Assembly: GCA_937975725.1 (NCBI GenBank)
Contig: CALJUL010000055.1
Coordinates: 1-26,081, forward strand
Length of the DNA stretch: 26,081 nt
Direction: 5' to 3'
Source of the DNA: an uncultured Pseudoxanthomonas sp.
GTDB taxonomy: Bacteria; Pseudomonadota; Gammaproteobacteria; Xanthomonadales; Xanthomonadaceae
Under the pieces are notes generated by a model, which was not told where the DNA came from, made no database searches, and saw only the letters and a program-made list of their open reading frames with translations. Made by a program: the position numbers and the translations under genes. Below are positions 13,309 to 21,287 of the stretch, piece by piece. Each line of letters starts with the position of its first letter. The first letter of the stretch is position 1.

Positions 13309-14130
13309 ATGCCGCGCCCGCCCGCCCTGCCCCTGCGCAGCGTCCTGCTCAACACGCCCCGGATCGAACTGTGGCCGGCCGGCCTGCTGCGCGCGCGCAG
13401 CAATGCGGACGCGCGCACGCTGGCGCAGGCGCATACCGTGCTGCGGCGCAAGCGCGACGGCCGCTACCTGGCGGCGGTGCTGCCGCGGGGCGTGCAACCG
13501 CTGCTGCCCGGCCTGCCGCGCGAACCCGGCCTGGACGCGGCCTGGGACGCGCTGGAACGCAGCGAAGGCGAAGCGCGCGGCTTCAACATCGACGGCGCCG
13601 GCACGCTGCCGGTCGACGCGCTGCTGGACCGCTTGCGGCACCTGGGCCTGGACGAAGGCTACGGCACGCGCACCGGCCTGGCGCTGGTGGCCGAGCCGGC
13701 CGCGCTGGCCTTCGCCGGCTTCGACCGCTTCCGCCGCCCGCTGTGGCTGACCGCCGCGGCCGCGCGCACCTGGCTCGCGATGCGGCAGGCCGCCGCGCGC
13801 GACGGCATCGCGCTGGACGCCATCTCCGGCTACCGCAGCCACGACTACCAACTGGGCATCTTCGAACGCAAGCGCGCGCGCGGGCAGACGGTGGAGCAGA
13901 TCCTCACCGTCAACGCCGCGCCCGGCTACAGCGAGCACCACGGCGGCAACGCGCTGGACATCGGCACGCCGGGCGAACCGCCGGCGGAGGCGACGTTCGA
14001 AGCGACGCCCGCCTTCGCCTGGCTGGCCGGCCGTGCCGGCGATTTCGGCTTTGCGATGAGCTATCCGCGCGGCAATCCGCACGGCATCGTCTACGAGCCG
14101 TGGCACTGGTGCCTGCGGGAGGCGCCCTGA
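13309..14130 (+). CDS. M15-family D-alanyl-D-alanine / L,D-carboxypeptidase (VanY-like)
   Basis: A 273-residue protein. The C-terminal half is a VanY/LdcB-type zinc carboxypeptidase: ISGYRSHDYQ (172-181), the metal motif SEHHGGNALDIG (Ser208, His210, Asp217) and YEPWHW (Glu263, His266). Such enzymes trim the D-Ala of peptidoglycan stem peptides. The N-terminal 150 residues do not match the catalytic fold (RYLAAVLPRGVQPLLPGLPREPGLDAAWDALE, LPVDALLDRLRHLGL). They lack a signal peptide, so the protein is predicted cytoplasmic or exported by an unknown route. It could act on recycled muropeptides, in keeping with the amidase at the start of the window, but this is speculation. The start at 13309 is supported by the frame and the upstream box. 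Confidence 0.88.
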   Translation: MPRPPALPLRSVLLNTPRIELWPAGLLRARSNADARTLAQAHTVLRRKRDGRYLAAVLPRGVQPLLPGLPREPGLDAAWDALERSEGEARGFNIDGAGTLPVDALLDRLRHLGLDEGYGTRTGLALVAEPAALAFAGFDRFRRPLWLTAAAARTWLAMRQAAARDGIALDAISGYRSHDYQLGIFERKRARGQTVEQILTVNAAPGYSEHHGGNALDIGTPGEPPAEATFEATPAFAWLAGRAGDFGFAMSYPRGNPHGIVYEPWHWCLREAP

Positions 14131-14135
14131 CCGGC

Positions 14136-15548
14136 ATGCAGCGCCGCGAGCTGCTGGCAGCCGGACTGGCGGCGGGCACGCTGGGGCTGCTGCCGGCATG
14201 TTCGCGGACGGCGCCGGCGCAATCCTGGGCCGAGGACATCGCCGCGCTGGACAGGACCGGCATCGCCGGCCGGCTCAGCGCGCGCAGCACCGAGGGCGTC
14301 GTCGCCGCCCTGCGCACCTGGCGCGGCGCGGTGTGCATCGCCGGCGCGCGCTACAGCATGGGCGGGCAGACGCGGGAACCCGAGGCGCTGCAACTGGACA
14401 TGCGCGCCATGGACCGCCTGATCCACCTGGATCCGCAGGCCGGCATCGCGCGCGTGCAGGCCGGCATGCGCTGGCGCCGGTTGCAGGAATTGCTGGACCC
14501 GCACGACCTGTCGGTCAAGGTCATGCAGAGCTACAGCAACTTCAGCGTCGGCGGCTCGGTTTCGGTCAACTGCCACGGGCGCTACGTCGGCCAGGGCGCC
14601 ATCGGCGGCACCGTGCGCGCGCTGCAACTGGCGACGGCCGACGGCCGCGTGCTGGAACTGTCCCGCAGCCGGGAACCGGAGCTGTTCTCGGCCGTCCTCG
14701 GCGGCTATGGCGGCCTGGGCGTGATCACCGAGGTCGAACTCGACCTGGCCCGCAACACACCCATCGCGCGGCAGGTCGAGCGCGTGCCGCTGGCGGAATA
14801 TCCGGCGTGGTTCCTCGCCCACGTGCGCGGCAGGGACGGCGTGGTGATGCACAACGCCGACCTGGTGCCGCCCGACTTCGACGCGCCTCTGGCGATCACC
14901 TGGTCGCGCAGCCGCGCGGCCCTGACCGATCCGCGCCGGCTGGTGCCCGAACACGCCGACTACAGCCGCGACCAGAACCTGATCTGGTCGGCCACCGAAC
15001 TGCCCGGCGGCGAATACCTGCGCGAGCGCCGGCTGACCCGGCGCCTGCTGGCCGAGCCGCGGGTGGTCATGCGCAACTGCGAGGCCAGCCTGGACGCTGC
15101 CGCGCTGGAACCGCGCACGCGCCGCTTCTCCACCTACCTGCTGCAGGAGTATTTCGTGCCGGTGCCGGCGTTCGCCGGCTTCGTGCGGCGGCTGCGCGAA
15201 ATACTCGCGGCGGCCGACGCCAACGTGCTCAACGTGTCCATCCGCCATGCCGCGGCCGATCCGGTTTCGCTGCTGCGCTGGGCCGGCGAGGACATGTTCT
15301 GCTTCGTGCTCTACCACAAGCAGCGCACTTGGCAGGACGCGGCCACCGCCGGCTGGACGCGAGCCCTGATCGACGCGGCGCTGGCGCACGGCGGCCGCTA
15401 CTACCTGCCCTACCGCCTGCACGCCACGCCGCGGCAGTTCGCCCAGGCGTATCCGCAGGCACGCCGGTATGCCGCCCTCAAGCGCGAGGTCGACCCCGGC
15501 AACCGTTTCCGCAACCTGCTCTGGGACAAGTACCTGCCTGTGGCGTAA
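14136..15548 (+). CDS. FAD-binding oxidoreductase (PCMH / aldonolactone-oxidase type), probable Tat lipoprotein
   Basis: A 470-residue protein. The N-terminus MQRRELLAAGLAAGTLGLLPAC has a twin-arginine pair followed by a hydrophobic stretch and a lipobox at Cys22, suggesting folded export through Tat and lipid anchoring. The FAD-binding PCMH domain spans about 40-205 (VCIAGARYSMGGQTR, SYSNFSVGGSVSVNCHGRYVGQGAIGGTV, YGGLGVITEVEL). The C-terminal substrate domain ends with LKREVDPGNRFRNLLWDKYLPV, the usual DPxxxF end of this family. The family oxidises sugar lactones, alditols or similar alcohols; the substrate is unknown. A cysteine (Cys146) in the FAD region follows the SVNCHG signature, typical of non-covalent or His-linked flavin. 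It begins 5 bases after the M15 gene, so they are probably an operon. Confidence 0.87.
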   Translation: MQRRELLAAGLAAGTLGLLPACSRTAPAQSWAEDIAALDRTGIAGRLSARSTEGVVAALRTWRGAVCIAGARYSMGGQTREPEALQLDMRAMDRLIHLDPQAGIARVQAGMRWRRLQELLDPHDLSVKVMQSYSNFSVGGSVSVNCHGRYVGQGAIGGTVRALQLATADGRVLELSRSREPELFSAVLGGYGGLGVITEVELDLARNTPIARQVERVPLAEYPAWFLAHVRGRDGVVMHNADLVPPDFDAPLAITWSRSRAALTDPRRLVPEHADYSRDQNLIWSATELPGGEYLRERRLTRRLLAEPRVVMRNCEASLDAAALEPRTRRFSTYLLQEYFVPVPAFAGFVRRLREILAAADANVLNVSIRHAAADPVSLLRWAGEDMFCFVLYHKQRTWQDAATAGWTRALIDAALAHGGRYYLPYRLHATPRQFAQAYPQARRYAALKREVDPGNRFRNLLWDKYLPVA

Positions 15549-15957
15549 GTGCAGCGGGCGGCCGGTGCGGGGTTTCCAAGGGATCCAGGTCCCGTCGCAG
15601 GATGCTGCGTGCGCGAGGCCGGCAACGGCAACACAGCCTGCATGAGTGTGCGTTCCCATGACGCTCGCTTCCATGCAATGGTGCACAAGGCCGATGCAAT
15701 CCCGGAACAGGGCACCGAAGCATCCGGCTCCGCCACGCGAAGCCCGGGCGGCAAGCCGCATGGTTTCGCCCGCGCATGCGCCCTCGGCTCGCCCGCGTGT
15801 CAAGGACAACGCGCCACGCGGCCGCCGGACCGCTTGACGCCGCGGGCGTGCGGCCTCCACGCTTGCCCGCGGGGACCCTCCATGGACAAGGCAATCGCCG
15901 CCGCGCGCGGCGCCGCCGTCGTGGCCCCGCCGCCCGGACCACGCGAGGAAGGAAACC
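15549..15957. other. 409-base stretch without a convincing gene
   Basis: No frame on either strand looks coding; long open frames here are continuations of shadow frames. The stretch contains a hairpin at 15840-15872 and TTGACG at 15834-15839, which could be a -35 of the next gene, though no good -10 follows. The rest holds nothing that I recognise. Confidence 0.5.
15840..15872. other. Strong hairpin upstream of the four-helix membrane protein
   Basis: CCGCGGGC (15840-15847) pairs perfectly with GCCCGCGG (15865-15872). A further GTG/CAC pairing in the 17-base loop is possible. It lies about 290 bases after the oxidoreductase and 85 before the next start. It could be a terminator, an attenuator or chance in GC-rich DNA. 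Confidence 0.35.
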
Positions 15958-16461
15958 TTGGACACGCCCAATCCCTACGAAAGCCCGTCCGCCACCGTGG
16001 AGGAGGCCCACCTGCCGCGCGAGCGCGACATCCCCGACGAGATCGCCCGGCCGATCCGCCACGGCTGGATCGCCGCCTGCGTGTCGGGCACCCTCACCCT
16101 GCTGATGGTCGTCGTCGGGCCGATGGTCGACGACGGCGCGCGGTTCGATGCCTGGAACCTGCTCGACGTGGGGTTGATCGCCCTGCTCGCGTTCGGCATC
16201 TACAAGCGCAGCCGCACCGCGGCCACGGTCATGCTGGCGTATTTCGTGCTGTCCAAGATCCTGATCATGGTCGAGACCGGCAAGCCGAGCGGGCTGGTGG
16301 TGGGCCTGCTGTTCGCGATCTTCTATTTCCGCGCCATGACGGCGACGTTCCGCTACCACCGCTTCCTCAAGGAGTGGAAGCGCAATCCGCCGGCCCCGAA
16401 GCGTTCGCTCAGCGAGGACCCGCTCTTCGCGGCAAAGACGCCGGACAACGGCGCCGGCTGA
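15958..16461 (+). CDS. Four-helix membrane protein of unknown function
   Basis: A 167-residue protein starting at TTG, with the strong purine-rich site AGGAAGGA immediately upstream deciding the start. The N-terminus (MDTPNPYESPSATVEE) has the NPYxSP-like opening seen in many small bacterial membrane proteins of unknown function. Four hydrophobic segments follow (about 36-54, 66-81, 88-104 and 110-126). The C-terminus is basic and cytoplasmic (RYHRFLKEWKRNPPAPKR). I do not recognise a specific family. A 9-bp hairpin overlaps the stop codon and separates it from the convergent glycosylase gene. Confidence 0.75.
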   Translation: MDTPNPYESPSATVEEAHLPRERDIPDEIARPIRHGWIAACVSGTLTLLMVVVGPMVDDGARFDAWNLLDVGLIALLAFGIYKRSRTAATVMLAYFVLSKILIMVETGKPSGLVVGLLFAIFYFRAMTATFRYHRFLKEWKRNPPAPKRSLSEDPLFAAKTPDNGAG

Positions 16462-16474
16462 GCCAAGCCGGCGC
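16451..16474. terminator. 9-bp hairpin overlapping a stop codon, between convergent genes
   Basis: GCGCCGGCT (16451-16459) pairs with AGCCGGCGC (16466-16474) around a 6-base loop. The last T of the left arm is the first base of the TGA. It lies between the plus-strand membrane gene and the minus-strand glycosylase gene. There is no T-run. Confidence 0.5.
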
Positions 16475-16494
16475 ACCGCCAGGGCCGCGGCGCT

Positions 16495-17169
16495 TCAATC
16501 CTGCGAACGCTTGGTCGGCGTCTTCTCGCCGGCGCCGAAGTCGGCGATGCGCCACAGGTACTGCGCGGCGTAGGTGCGGTACGGCCCCCAGCGCTCGCCG
16601 CGGGCCAGCAGTTCCTTCGGCGTGGGCATGGCTTCCAGCCGGTCCACGAGCTGGGCGCCCTTGCGCACGCCCAGGTCGTCGATGGGCAGCACGTCCGGGC
16701 GGCCCAGGCGGAACATCAGCATCATCTCCACCGTCCAGCGGCCGATGCCGCGCACGGGCACCAGCGCGGCGACGATCGCGTCCTCGTGCATGGTGGACAT
16801 CTGCCGCAACGTGGGAATCTCGCCGCGCTGCTCGCGCACGGCCAGGTCGCGCAGCGCCAGGGTCTTGTTGCCCGACACGCCGCAGGCGCGCAGGGTCGCG
16901 TCGTCGATGCGGCCCAGGGTGTCGAAATGCAACCGCGTGCTGCCGATGGCGGCCTCGACCCGGCCGACGATGGTGGCCGCGGCCTTGCCGCTGAGCTGCT
17001 GGTAGAGAATGGCGCGCGCCAGCGCGTCCACCGGGTCGAACGAAGCGCGCCAGCCCGGTTGCGGCTCGATCGGGCCGATCCGCTTCATCCACGTGCCCAG
17101 CTTGCGGTCGCGTCGGGCCAGGTGGTCCCAGGCCTGCCCAGTGTCGAAACCGCGCACGTAACGGGGCAT
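16495..17169 (-). CDS. DNA-3-methyladenine glycosylase II-type (AlkA-like, HhH-GPD)
   Basis: A 224-residue base-excision repair enzyme. The helix-hairpin-helix is at about 136-150 (LVPVRGIGRWTVEMMLMF), followed by the Pro/Asp part of the HhH-GPD motif, DVLPIDDLGVRKG. Asp165 matches the catalytic Asp of AlkA (Asp238). There is no Cys-rich iron-sulfur loop, as expected for AlkA rather than Nth/MutY. The length is shorter than E. coli AlkA (282 residues) and lacks its N-terminal domain, so it resembles the short single-domain 3-methyladenine glycosylases. The substrate is probably alkylated purines. The ATG at 17169 is followed upstream by the DUF423 gene's stop after 4 bases, so the two are probably one transcript. 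The gene symbol is withheld because E. coli AlkA differs. Confidence 0.88.
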   Translation of the reverse strand: MPRYVRGFDTGQAWDHLARRDRKLGTWMKRIGPIEPQPGWRASFDPVDALARAILYQQLSGKAAATIVGRVEAAIGSTRLHFDTLGRIDDATLRACGVSGNKTLALRDLAVREQRGEIPTLRQMSTMHEDAIVAALVPVRGIGRWTVEMMLMFRLGRPDVLPIDDLGVRKGAQLVDRLEAMPTPKELLARGERWGPYRTYAAQYLWRIADFGAGEKTPTKRSQD

Positions 17170-17173
17170 AGCC

Positions 17174-17545
17174 TCAGCGCCTGACCGCGTCCACCGCCCA
17201 CAGCACCCAGCCCAGCATCAGCGTGCTGCCGCCCACCGGCGCCAGCCGCGTCGGCAGGCCGGCCAGCACGCCCAGCAGCAGGCTGCCGGAAAACAGCAGC
17301 GTGCCGGCCAGCAGCAGGTACAGCCCGGCCCGGCCCAGCCAGCGCGCCGTCCCGGCCGCCAGCGCCGCCAGCGCCACGCCGTGGCCGAAGGCGAACAGCG
17401 CCGCCGTCTGCAGGTGCGATTGCGCCTGCCCGGTCGCGCCGTGGGCGGCGTAGGCGGACAGCCCCACCGCCGCCGCGGCCAGCAGGCCGCCGCAGAGGGC
17501 GAGGAAGGAAGGCTTGCGTTGGCGGCGGTCGTAGCTGGTCAGCAC
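17174..17545 (-). CDS. DUF423 family membrane protein
   Basis: A 123-residue protein with four hydrophobic segments. Family hallmarks are visible: AVGLSAYAAHG (about 26-36), QTAALFAFGHGVAL (46-59), LFSGSLLLG (84-92) and the C-terminal RLAPVGGSTLMLGW. E. coli YgdD is the best-known member; the function is unknown. The N-terminus MLTSYDRRQRKPS is polar and cytoplasmic. The stop lies 4 bases before the glycosylase start, so the genes are probably cotranscribed. Confidence 0.9.
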   Translation of the reverse strand: MLTSYDRRQRKPSFLALCGGLLAAAAVGLSAYAAHGATGQAQSHLQTAALFAFGHGVALAALAAGTARWLGRAGLYLLLAGTLLFSGSLLLGVLAGLPTRLAPVGGSTLMLGWVLWAVDAVRR

Positions 17546-17606
17546 GGGCGGGCCACTCGGCGGGGCGGCATGGCGCCCGGCACGTCAGGACACGGGGCCG
17601 CAAACG

Positions 17607-17633
17607 CAACGCGCCGCATGAAGCGGCGCGTTG
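17607..17633 (-). terminator. Terminator hairpin of the SRPBCC gene
   Basis: An 11-bp perfect stem (17607-17617 with 17623-17633) closes the loop ATGAA. It lies 40 bases after the stop of the SRPBCC gene (minus strand) and before the DUF423 gene. On the minus strand it is followed by CGTTTGC, a weak T-run. Confidence 0.65.
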
Positions 17634-17672
17634 ACGTGGTGCGGGACGATGCGGACATCCGTCCGTGCCGGC

Positions 17673-18830
17673 TTACTGCTTGACGGCCCAGTAGATGTCG
17701 AACTTGCCGTCGGCGGTGAAGGAGGCGTCCACGCCCGCCTTCCACGACTCGTACGGACGGTCGATCACTTCGTGGCCGGCGGTGACGGCCCAGGCGCGCA
17801 GCGCGTTGCGCTGGTTGTCCAGTTCGGCCATGTAGCCGGCATAGGTGGCGTAGGCGGACTTGTGCGCCTGGGTGCGGACGTACTGCACCGGTGCGCCCGC
17901 CGGGATGGTGACCTTCAACTCGCCGTCCGCGGTCGCGGCGACCGGCGCCGGGGCGGGCGCATCGCCGGCGGCGGCGTCGGCCTTCGGGGCGGCGCCCGAC
18001 TTGCGGACCGGCTGGGCCACGTCGAACGCGTACTTCTCGGTGCCGAAGTCGGTGGTGATGATGCGCAGCGGGCCGGCGGCCTCCAGGCCGTTGGCCTCCA
18101 TCACGCGCTTGATCCATTCCTGGTTGGACTTGATCGAGGCCTTGATGGCGTCGTTGGTGCGGTCGATGTTGCCGGCGTTGACGACCAGCAGGTTCTCGGC
18201 GGGCACGTCGACCAGCTTCAGGTCGGTCAGCGGGCTGCCTTCGGTGCGGTAGTCGAAGTTCGGCACGCTGGCCAGCAGGTTGGTCAGCTTGCCCAGGCCG
18301 GCCTTGACCGCGTCGCCGACGTGGCGGCTGACGTACATGCCGGCGTAGCGGCCCAGCAGGTTGAAGCCGTAGTTGACGTCGTAGCTCTGGGTGACCTTGA
18401 CGTTGCGGTTGTTCTTGCCGGTCGGCTCCAGCGTGAAGACGCTGCGCTTGTCCGTGCCCATGCGCTTGTCGACGATGGCGTAGGCGATCTTGCCGGAGCC
18501 GCCGGAGGGGGCCGGGCGCTCGCTCTCGACGATCTCCCAGCTACCCGCGCCCCAGCCCGGGTTCTCGGACTTGAAGTCCACCTTGGCGCCCACGCCGGCG
18601 TTGTTGGCGTCGCCGCCGGAGTAGCTCAGCTCGTTGGCCGCGCTCGGGATCAGCGGGTTCCAGTCCTTCATGCGCCGCACGCTGTTGAGCGTGTCGAACA
18701 CGATGGTCATGCGGCGGTTGGTCTCGACGCTCTCTTCCAGGTGCCGCTTGGACGGCAGGACCAGACCGATCACCAGAAACAGCGCCAGAACCAGCGCCAA
18801 CGCAATCACGAACTCGATCAAACGGGTCAT
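17673..18830 (-). CDS. Membrane-anchored SRPBCC domain fused to a GyrI-like domain
   Basis: A 385-residue protein. One N-terminal membrane helix (about 4-25) anchors it. An SRPBCC (START/polyketide-cyclase-like) domain spans about 32-195, a fold that binds hydrophobic ligands, with ETNRRMTIVFDTLNSVRRMKDWNPL and SGKIAYAIVDKR. A C-terminal GyrI-like (SOUL/AraC effector-binding) domain spans about 200-385, split by an Ala/Pro-rich insertion (about 283-307). It ends with VIDRPYESWKAGVDASFTADGKFDIYWAVKQ, typical of GyrI-like ends. Both domains can bind small molecules, so a sensor or carrier role is likely, but none is known. It has no DNA-binding part. The ATG at 18830 has GGAG about 8 bases upstream. 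Confidence 0.85.
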   Translation of the reverse strand: MTRLIEFVIALALVLALFLVIGLVLPSKRHLEESVETNRRMTIVFDTLNSVRRMKDWNPLIPSAANELSYSGGDANNAGVGAKVDFKSENPGWGAGSWEIVESERPAPSGGSGKIAYAIVDKRMGTDKRSVFTLEPTGKNNRNVKVTQSYDVNYGFNLLGRYAGMYVSRHVGDAVKAGLGKLTNLLASVPNFDYRTEGSPLTDLKLVDVPAENLLVVNAGNIDRTNDAIKASIKSNQEWIKRVMEANGLEAAGPLRIITTDFGTEKYAFDVAQPVRKSGAAPKADAAAGDAPAPAPVAATADGELKVTIPAGAPVQYVRTQAHKSAYATYAGYMAELDNQRNALRAWAVTAGHEVIDRPYESWKAGVDASFTADGKFDIYWAVKQ

Positions 18831-19401
18831 TCAGGAGTCTCCGGGGGCCGGTGTCTCGGCCGTCAAGAAAAATGCACCGCGCATCCTAGCAGGCTTGATG
18901 GGGGTTCGGGCAGTCTACCCGGCGTCGGCCCGCGGCCCATTCCGCAGCGTAGGGTAAGCCTCGTCGGCGGGTCCGGCGGGGTGCGTGCCGGCCTGCGGAA
19001 TCGTGCGTATCCCAGAGCCTACAGGACATGGTCCGGAAGCGTCCCTCGCGCATGGAGAGCCCGGAAAACAGCGGCCCGGCCCGGTCTGCGCGAGATGGGC
19101 TTGTGTGCCGGTACTTTCCGGCTTCCTCATGGCGGCGCCGGCATCCAAGACGTGGCCCGGTCTGCGCCACTGCATCGGGCCCACGGTTGCGATTGAAACC
19201 GTAACCCGATCCCACGCGGCCGGCGGCACGGAACGGGACAGCCTTCGACACGGACAGTGATGGCTACCCGGCCATGGCTGCATGCGGTCGCATTGCGCCA
19301 GGCTCAGGCGCGCTTCGAGAGGATCATCCGCCTCGGCCCGCAAGCGCGGCATCCACGATGCGGCGAACTCCCGGCGACCGCAGCGACCGGGCAGCTCCCG
19401 C
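18831..19401. other. 571-base stretch without a convincing gene
   Basis: It lies between the start of the SRPBCC gene and the end of the response regulator gene, both on the minus strand. It holds the SRPBCC promoter and a 14-base direct repeat GGCCCGGTCTGCGC (19078-19091 and 19153-19166). Open frames on both strands have shadow-like composition and no Shine-Dalgarno sequence. The base composition is less extreme than in the flanking genes. A small RNA could hide here, but no terminator-like element supports one. Confidence 0.55.
18883..18888 (-). promoter_or_regulatory. -10 box for the SRPBCC gene
   Basis: TAGGAT on the minus strand, in GCTAGGATGCGC, fits the TANNNT form common in this group and gives a leader of about 45 bases. 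A -35 is not clear. Confidence 0.45.
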
Positions 19402-20043
19402 TCAGACCAACTGCAACTCGAAGGCCTTGAGCACCGCCCGCGTGCGGTCGCGCACGCCGAGCTTGGAGAGGATGTTGGAGACGTGGTTCTTGATAGTGCC
19501 CTCGGCCACGCCCAGCGAGTTGGCGATCTCCTTGTTGGAGAAGCCGCTGGCCATCAGCCGGAGGATCTCGGTCTCGCGGTCGGTCAGCGGGTCCGGGCGG
19601 TCCAGGCTGACGAACTCGTTGCGCATGTGCTCCAGCCCCGACAGCAAGCGCTGGGTCACCGCCGGCTGCACCAGCGAACCGCCCTCGGCCACGGTGCGGA
19701 TGGCGCCGACCAGTTGCTCCAGCGACACGTCCTTCAGCAGGTAGCCCTTGGCACCGGCCTTCAGCCCGGCCAGCACCAACTGGTCGTCGTCGAAGGTGGT
19801 CAGGATGATGGTGGGCGGCAACTGGCCGGCCCGGGCCAGCGCCTGCAGCGCCTCCAGGCCGGACATCACCGGCATGCGCATGTCCATCAGCACCACGTCG
19901 GGGCGGACCTGCGGCACCAGTTCCACCGCCTGGCGGCCGTCGGCGGCCTCGGCCACCACCTCGATGCCGTCGTCCAGCGCCAGGAGGGATCGGATGCCCT
20001 GGCGCACCAGGGTTTGGTCGTCGACCAGGCAGACTCGGATCAC
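19402..20043 (-). CDS. NarL/LuxR-family response regulator
   Basis: A 213-residue protein. The receiver domain (1-118) has the acidic pair Asp8-Asp9, phospho-acceptor Asp54 (VLMDMRMP), Thr82 and Lys104, all intact. The LuxR-type helix-turn-helix spans about 150-208 (LTDRETEILRLMASGFSNKEIANSLGVAEGTIKNHVSNIL). The start is GTG at 20043, with GGAGG a few bases upstream. This overlaps the kinase stop (GTGA), so translation is coupled. It would be phosphorylated by the kinase encoded just upstream and bind DNA as a dimer. The target genes are unknown. Confidence 0.95.
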   Translation of the reverse strand: MIRVCLVDDQTLVRQGIRSLLALDDGIEVVAEAADGRQAVELVPQVRPDVVLMDMRMPVMSGLEALQALARAGQLPPTIILTTFDDDQLVLAGLKAGAKGYLLKDVSLEQLVGAIRTVAEGGSLVQPAVTQRLLSGLEHMRNEFVSLDRPDPLTDRETEILRLMASGFSNKEIANSLGVAEGTIKNHVSNILSKLGVRDRTRAVLKAFELQLV

Positions 20044-21287
20044 GCGGGTCCTCCGGAGCTGAGCTCGGGTGTCGGTTCGGAAAGAGATGGGGCATGCGGG
20101 GCCGGCGACAGGCCGGCCGGCGGCTCCATCACCGGCAGGGCGATGGACAGCCGGAAACCGTCGCCCGGTCGGGTGTCGATACGCAGTTCGCCGCCGTATT
20201 GGGACAAGCGTTCGCGCATGCCGGTCAGGCCGTTGCCCGGCGCGACCTCCTGCGCGCCGTCGCCGTCGTCGCGGGCGTCGATCAGGATGCGGCCGCCCTC
20301 GCGGCGGGCGCGCAGCCACAGATGGCGCGCGCCGGCATGGCGCACCGCGTTGGTGATGATTTCCTGTGTGCACCGCAGCAAGACATGGGCGCGGTGCGGG
20401 TCTTCCAGGGTCAGCGGCTCTTCGATGTCCATGTGGATGGCCAGCGAAGGCACCTTCTCGGCCAGCGGGTACAGGGTGGCCCCCAGGTCGATGGCACCGC
20501 TGTCGCGCAACTGGCTGACCGCCTCGCGCACGTCGGTCAGCAGCAGGCGGGCCAGGGTGTGCGCCTGCTTTACGTGTTCCTGGGCGCGGCCCTCGGTCAT
20601 GTGGCCAGCCACTTCCAGGTTCAGGCTGAGCGCGGTCAGGTGGTGGCCCAGCAGGTCGTGCAGCTCGCGCGAGATGCGGGTGCGCTCGTTGACGCGGGCG
20701 CTCTCGGCCAGCAGCACCCGGGTGGCGCGCAGTTCGGCGTTGAGGCGGCGCTGCTCCTCGCGCGCCTGCGCCTGCTGGCGGGCCACGTAGGTGGTGATCA
20801 GCACGAAGGCGGCGAAGCCCACGTAGAACATGGACTGGAACAGCGCCTCCCAGAAATTGAAGTCGTCGCGGGCCATGAACGACGGCACCAGCAGCACGTG
20901 CGCGGCCAGCAGCCAGGCCACGGCCAGGCGCAGTTCCAGCAGCCAGGGCAGCACCCCGGCCATGATCAGCAGCAGCACCGCGCCCAAGCCGGTCTGGGTG
21001 TAGAAACCCACGCCGATGGCCGTGGCGGTCAGCACCATGGCCATGGGGATGTTCCAGCCCGGCGGCAGCGCGCCGCGGCTGCCGTCCAGCGCGCGCGTGG
21101 CCAGCCAGTACACCGCGCCGAAGGCGAAGTAGCACGCCGCCGTCAGCGGCAGGTTGACGCCCTGTCCGTCCGCGCCGCTGGAAGGCGGCAGCACCCACAC
21201 GTTCAGGATGATGGGAATCCCCACCAGGGCCCACGTGTAGAGGCCGGCGGCGCGCAGCAGGCGGGTGTGGCTGAGTCGTCCCAACAT
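20040..21287 (-). CDS. DesK-type (HisKA_3) sensor histidine kinase
   Basis: A 415-residue protein. The N-terminal half has about five or six membrane segments with no large periplasmic domain, so it may sense the membrane itself, as DesK and LiaS do. The coiled dimerisation part includes the H-box ERTRISRELHDLLGHHLTALSL (His210). The ATPase domain has TQEIITNAVRHAGA (Asn313), DDGDG (340-344) and GNGLTGMRERL (351-361). A Pro/Ser-rich tail follows. An in-frame ATG at 21320 would add 11 residues. The ATG at 21287 is preferred because TACTAT sits exactly 6 bases upstream of it. The gene overlaps the response regulator by 4 bases. It is divergent from the GNAT-min operon. Confidence 0.92.
   Translation of the reverse strand: MLGRLSHTRLLRAAGLYTWALVGIPIILNVWVLPPSSGADGQGVNLPLTAACYFAFGAVYWLATRALDGSRGALPPGWNIPMAMVLTATAIGVGFYTQTGLGAVLLLIMAGVLPWLLELRLAVAWLLAAHVLLVPSFMARDDFNFWEALFQSMFYVGFAAFVLITTYVARQQAQAREEQRRLNAELRATRVLLAESARVNERTRISRELHDLLGHHLTALSLNLEVAGHMTEGRAQEHVKQAHTLARLLLTDVREAVSQLRDSGAIDLGATLYPLAEKVPSLAIHMDIEEPLTLEDPHRAHVLLRCTQEIITNAVRHAGARHLWLRARREGGRILIDARDDGDGAQEVAPGNGLTGMRERLSQYGGELRIDTRPGDGFRLSIALPVMEPPAGLSPAPHAPSLSEPTPELSSGGPA

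Noticed and set aside
15570..15610. Possible fragment of a GGGAATCCAG-type palindromic repeat after the oxidoreductase gene
   Set aside because: The match is limited to GGATCCAGG and a few bases around it; the stem is not preserved.
14091..15971. Minus-strand open frame (626 codons) over the FAD oxidoreductase
   Set aside because: It is a shadow of a well-supported plus-strand gene; no domain is visible.
19078..19166. 14-base direct repeat GGCCCGGTCTGCGC as a possible mobile-element footprint
   Set aside because: There are only two copies 75 bases apart, with no ends or gene; it could be chance or a local duplication in GC-rich DNA.
17631..19196. Plus-strand open frame opposite the SRPBCC gene and the intergenic region
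   Set aside because: It is antisense to a supported gene, with repetitive Val/Gly/Ala composition and no ribosome binding site.
19282..20790. Long plus-strand open frame (502 codons) opposite the two-component system
   Set aside because: It runs antisense to the response regulator and kinase genes. Its composition is typical of a shadow frame in GC-rich DNA, with no motif and no Shine-Dalgarno sequence.
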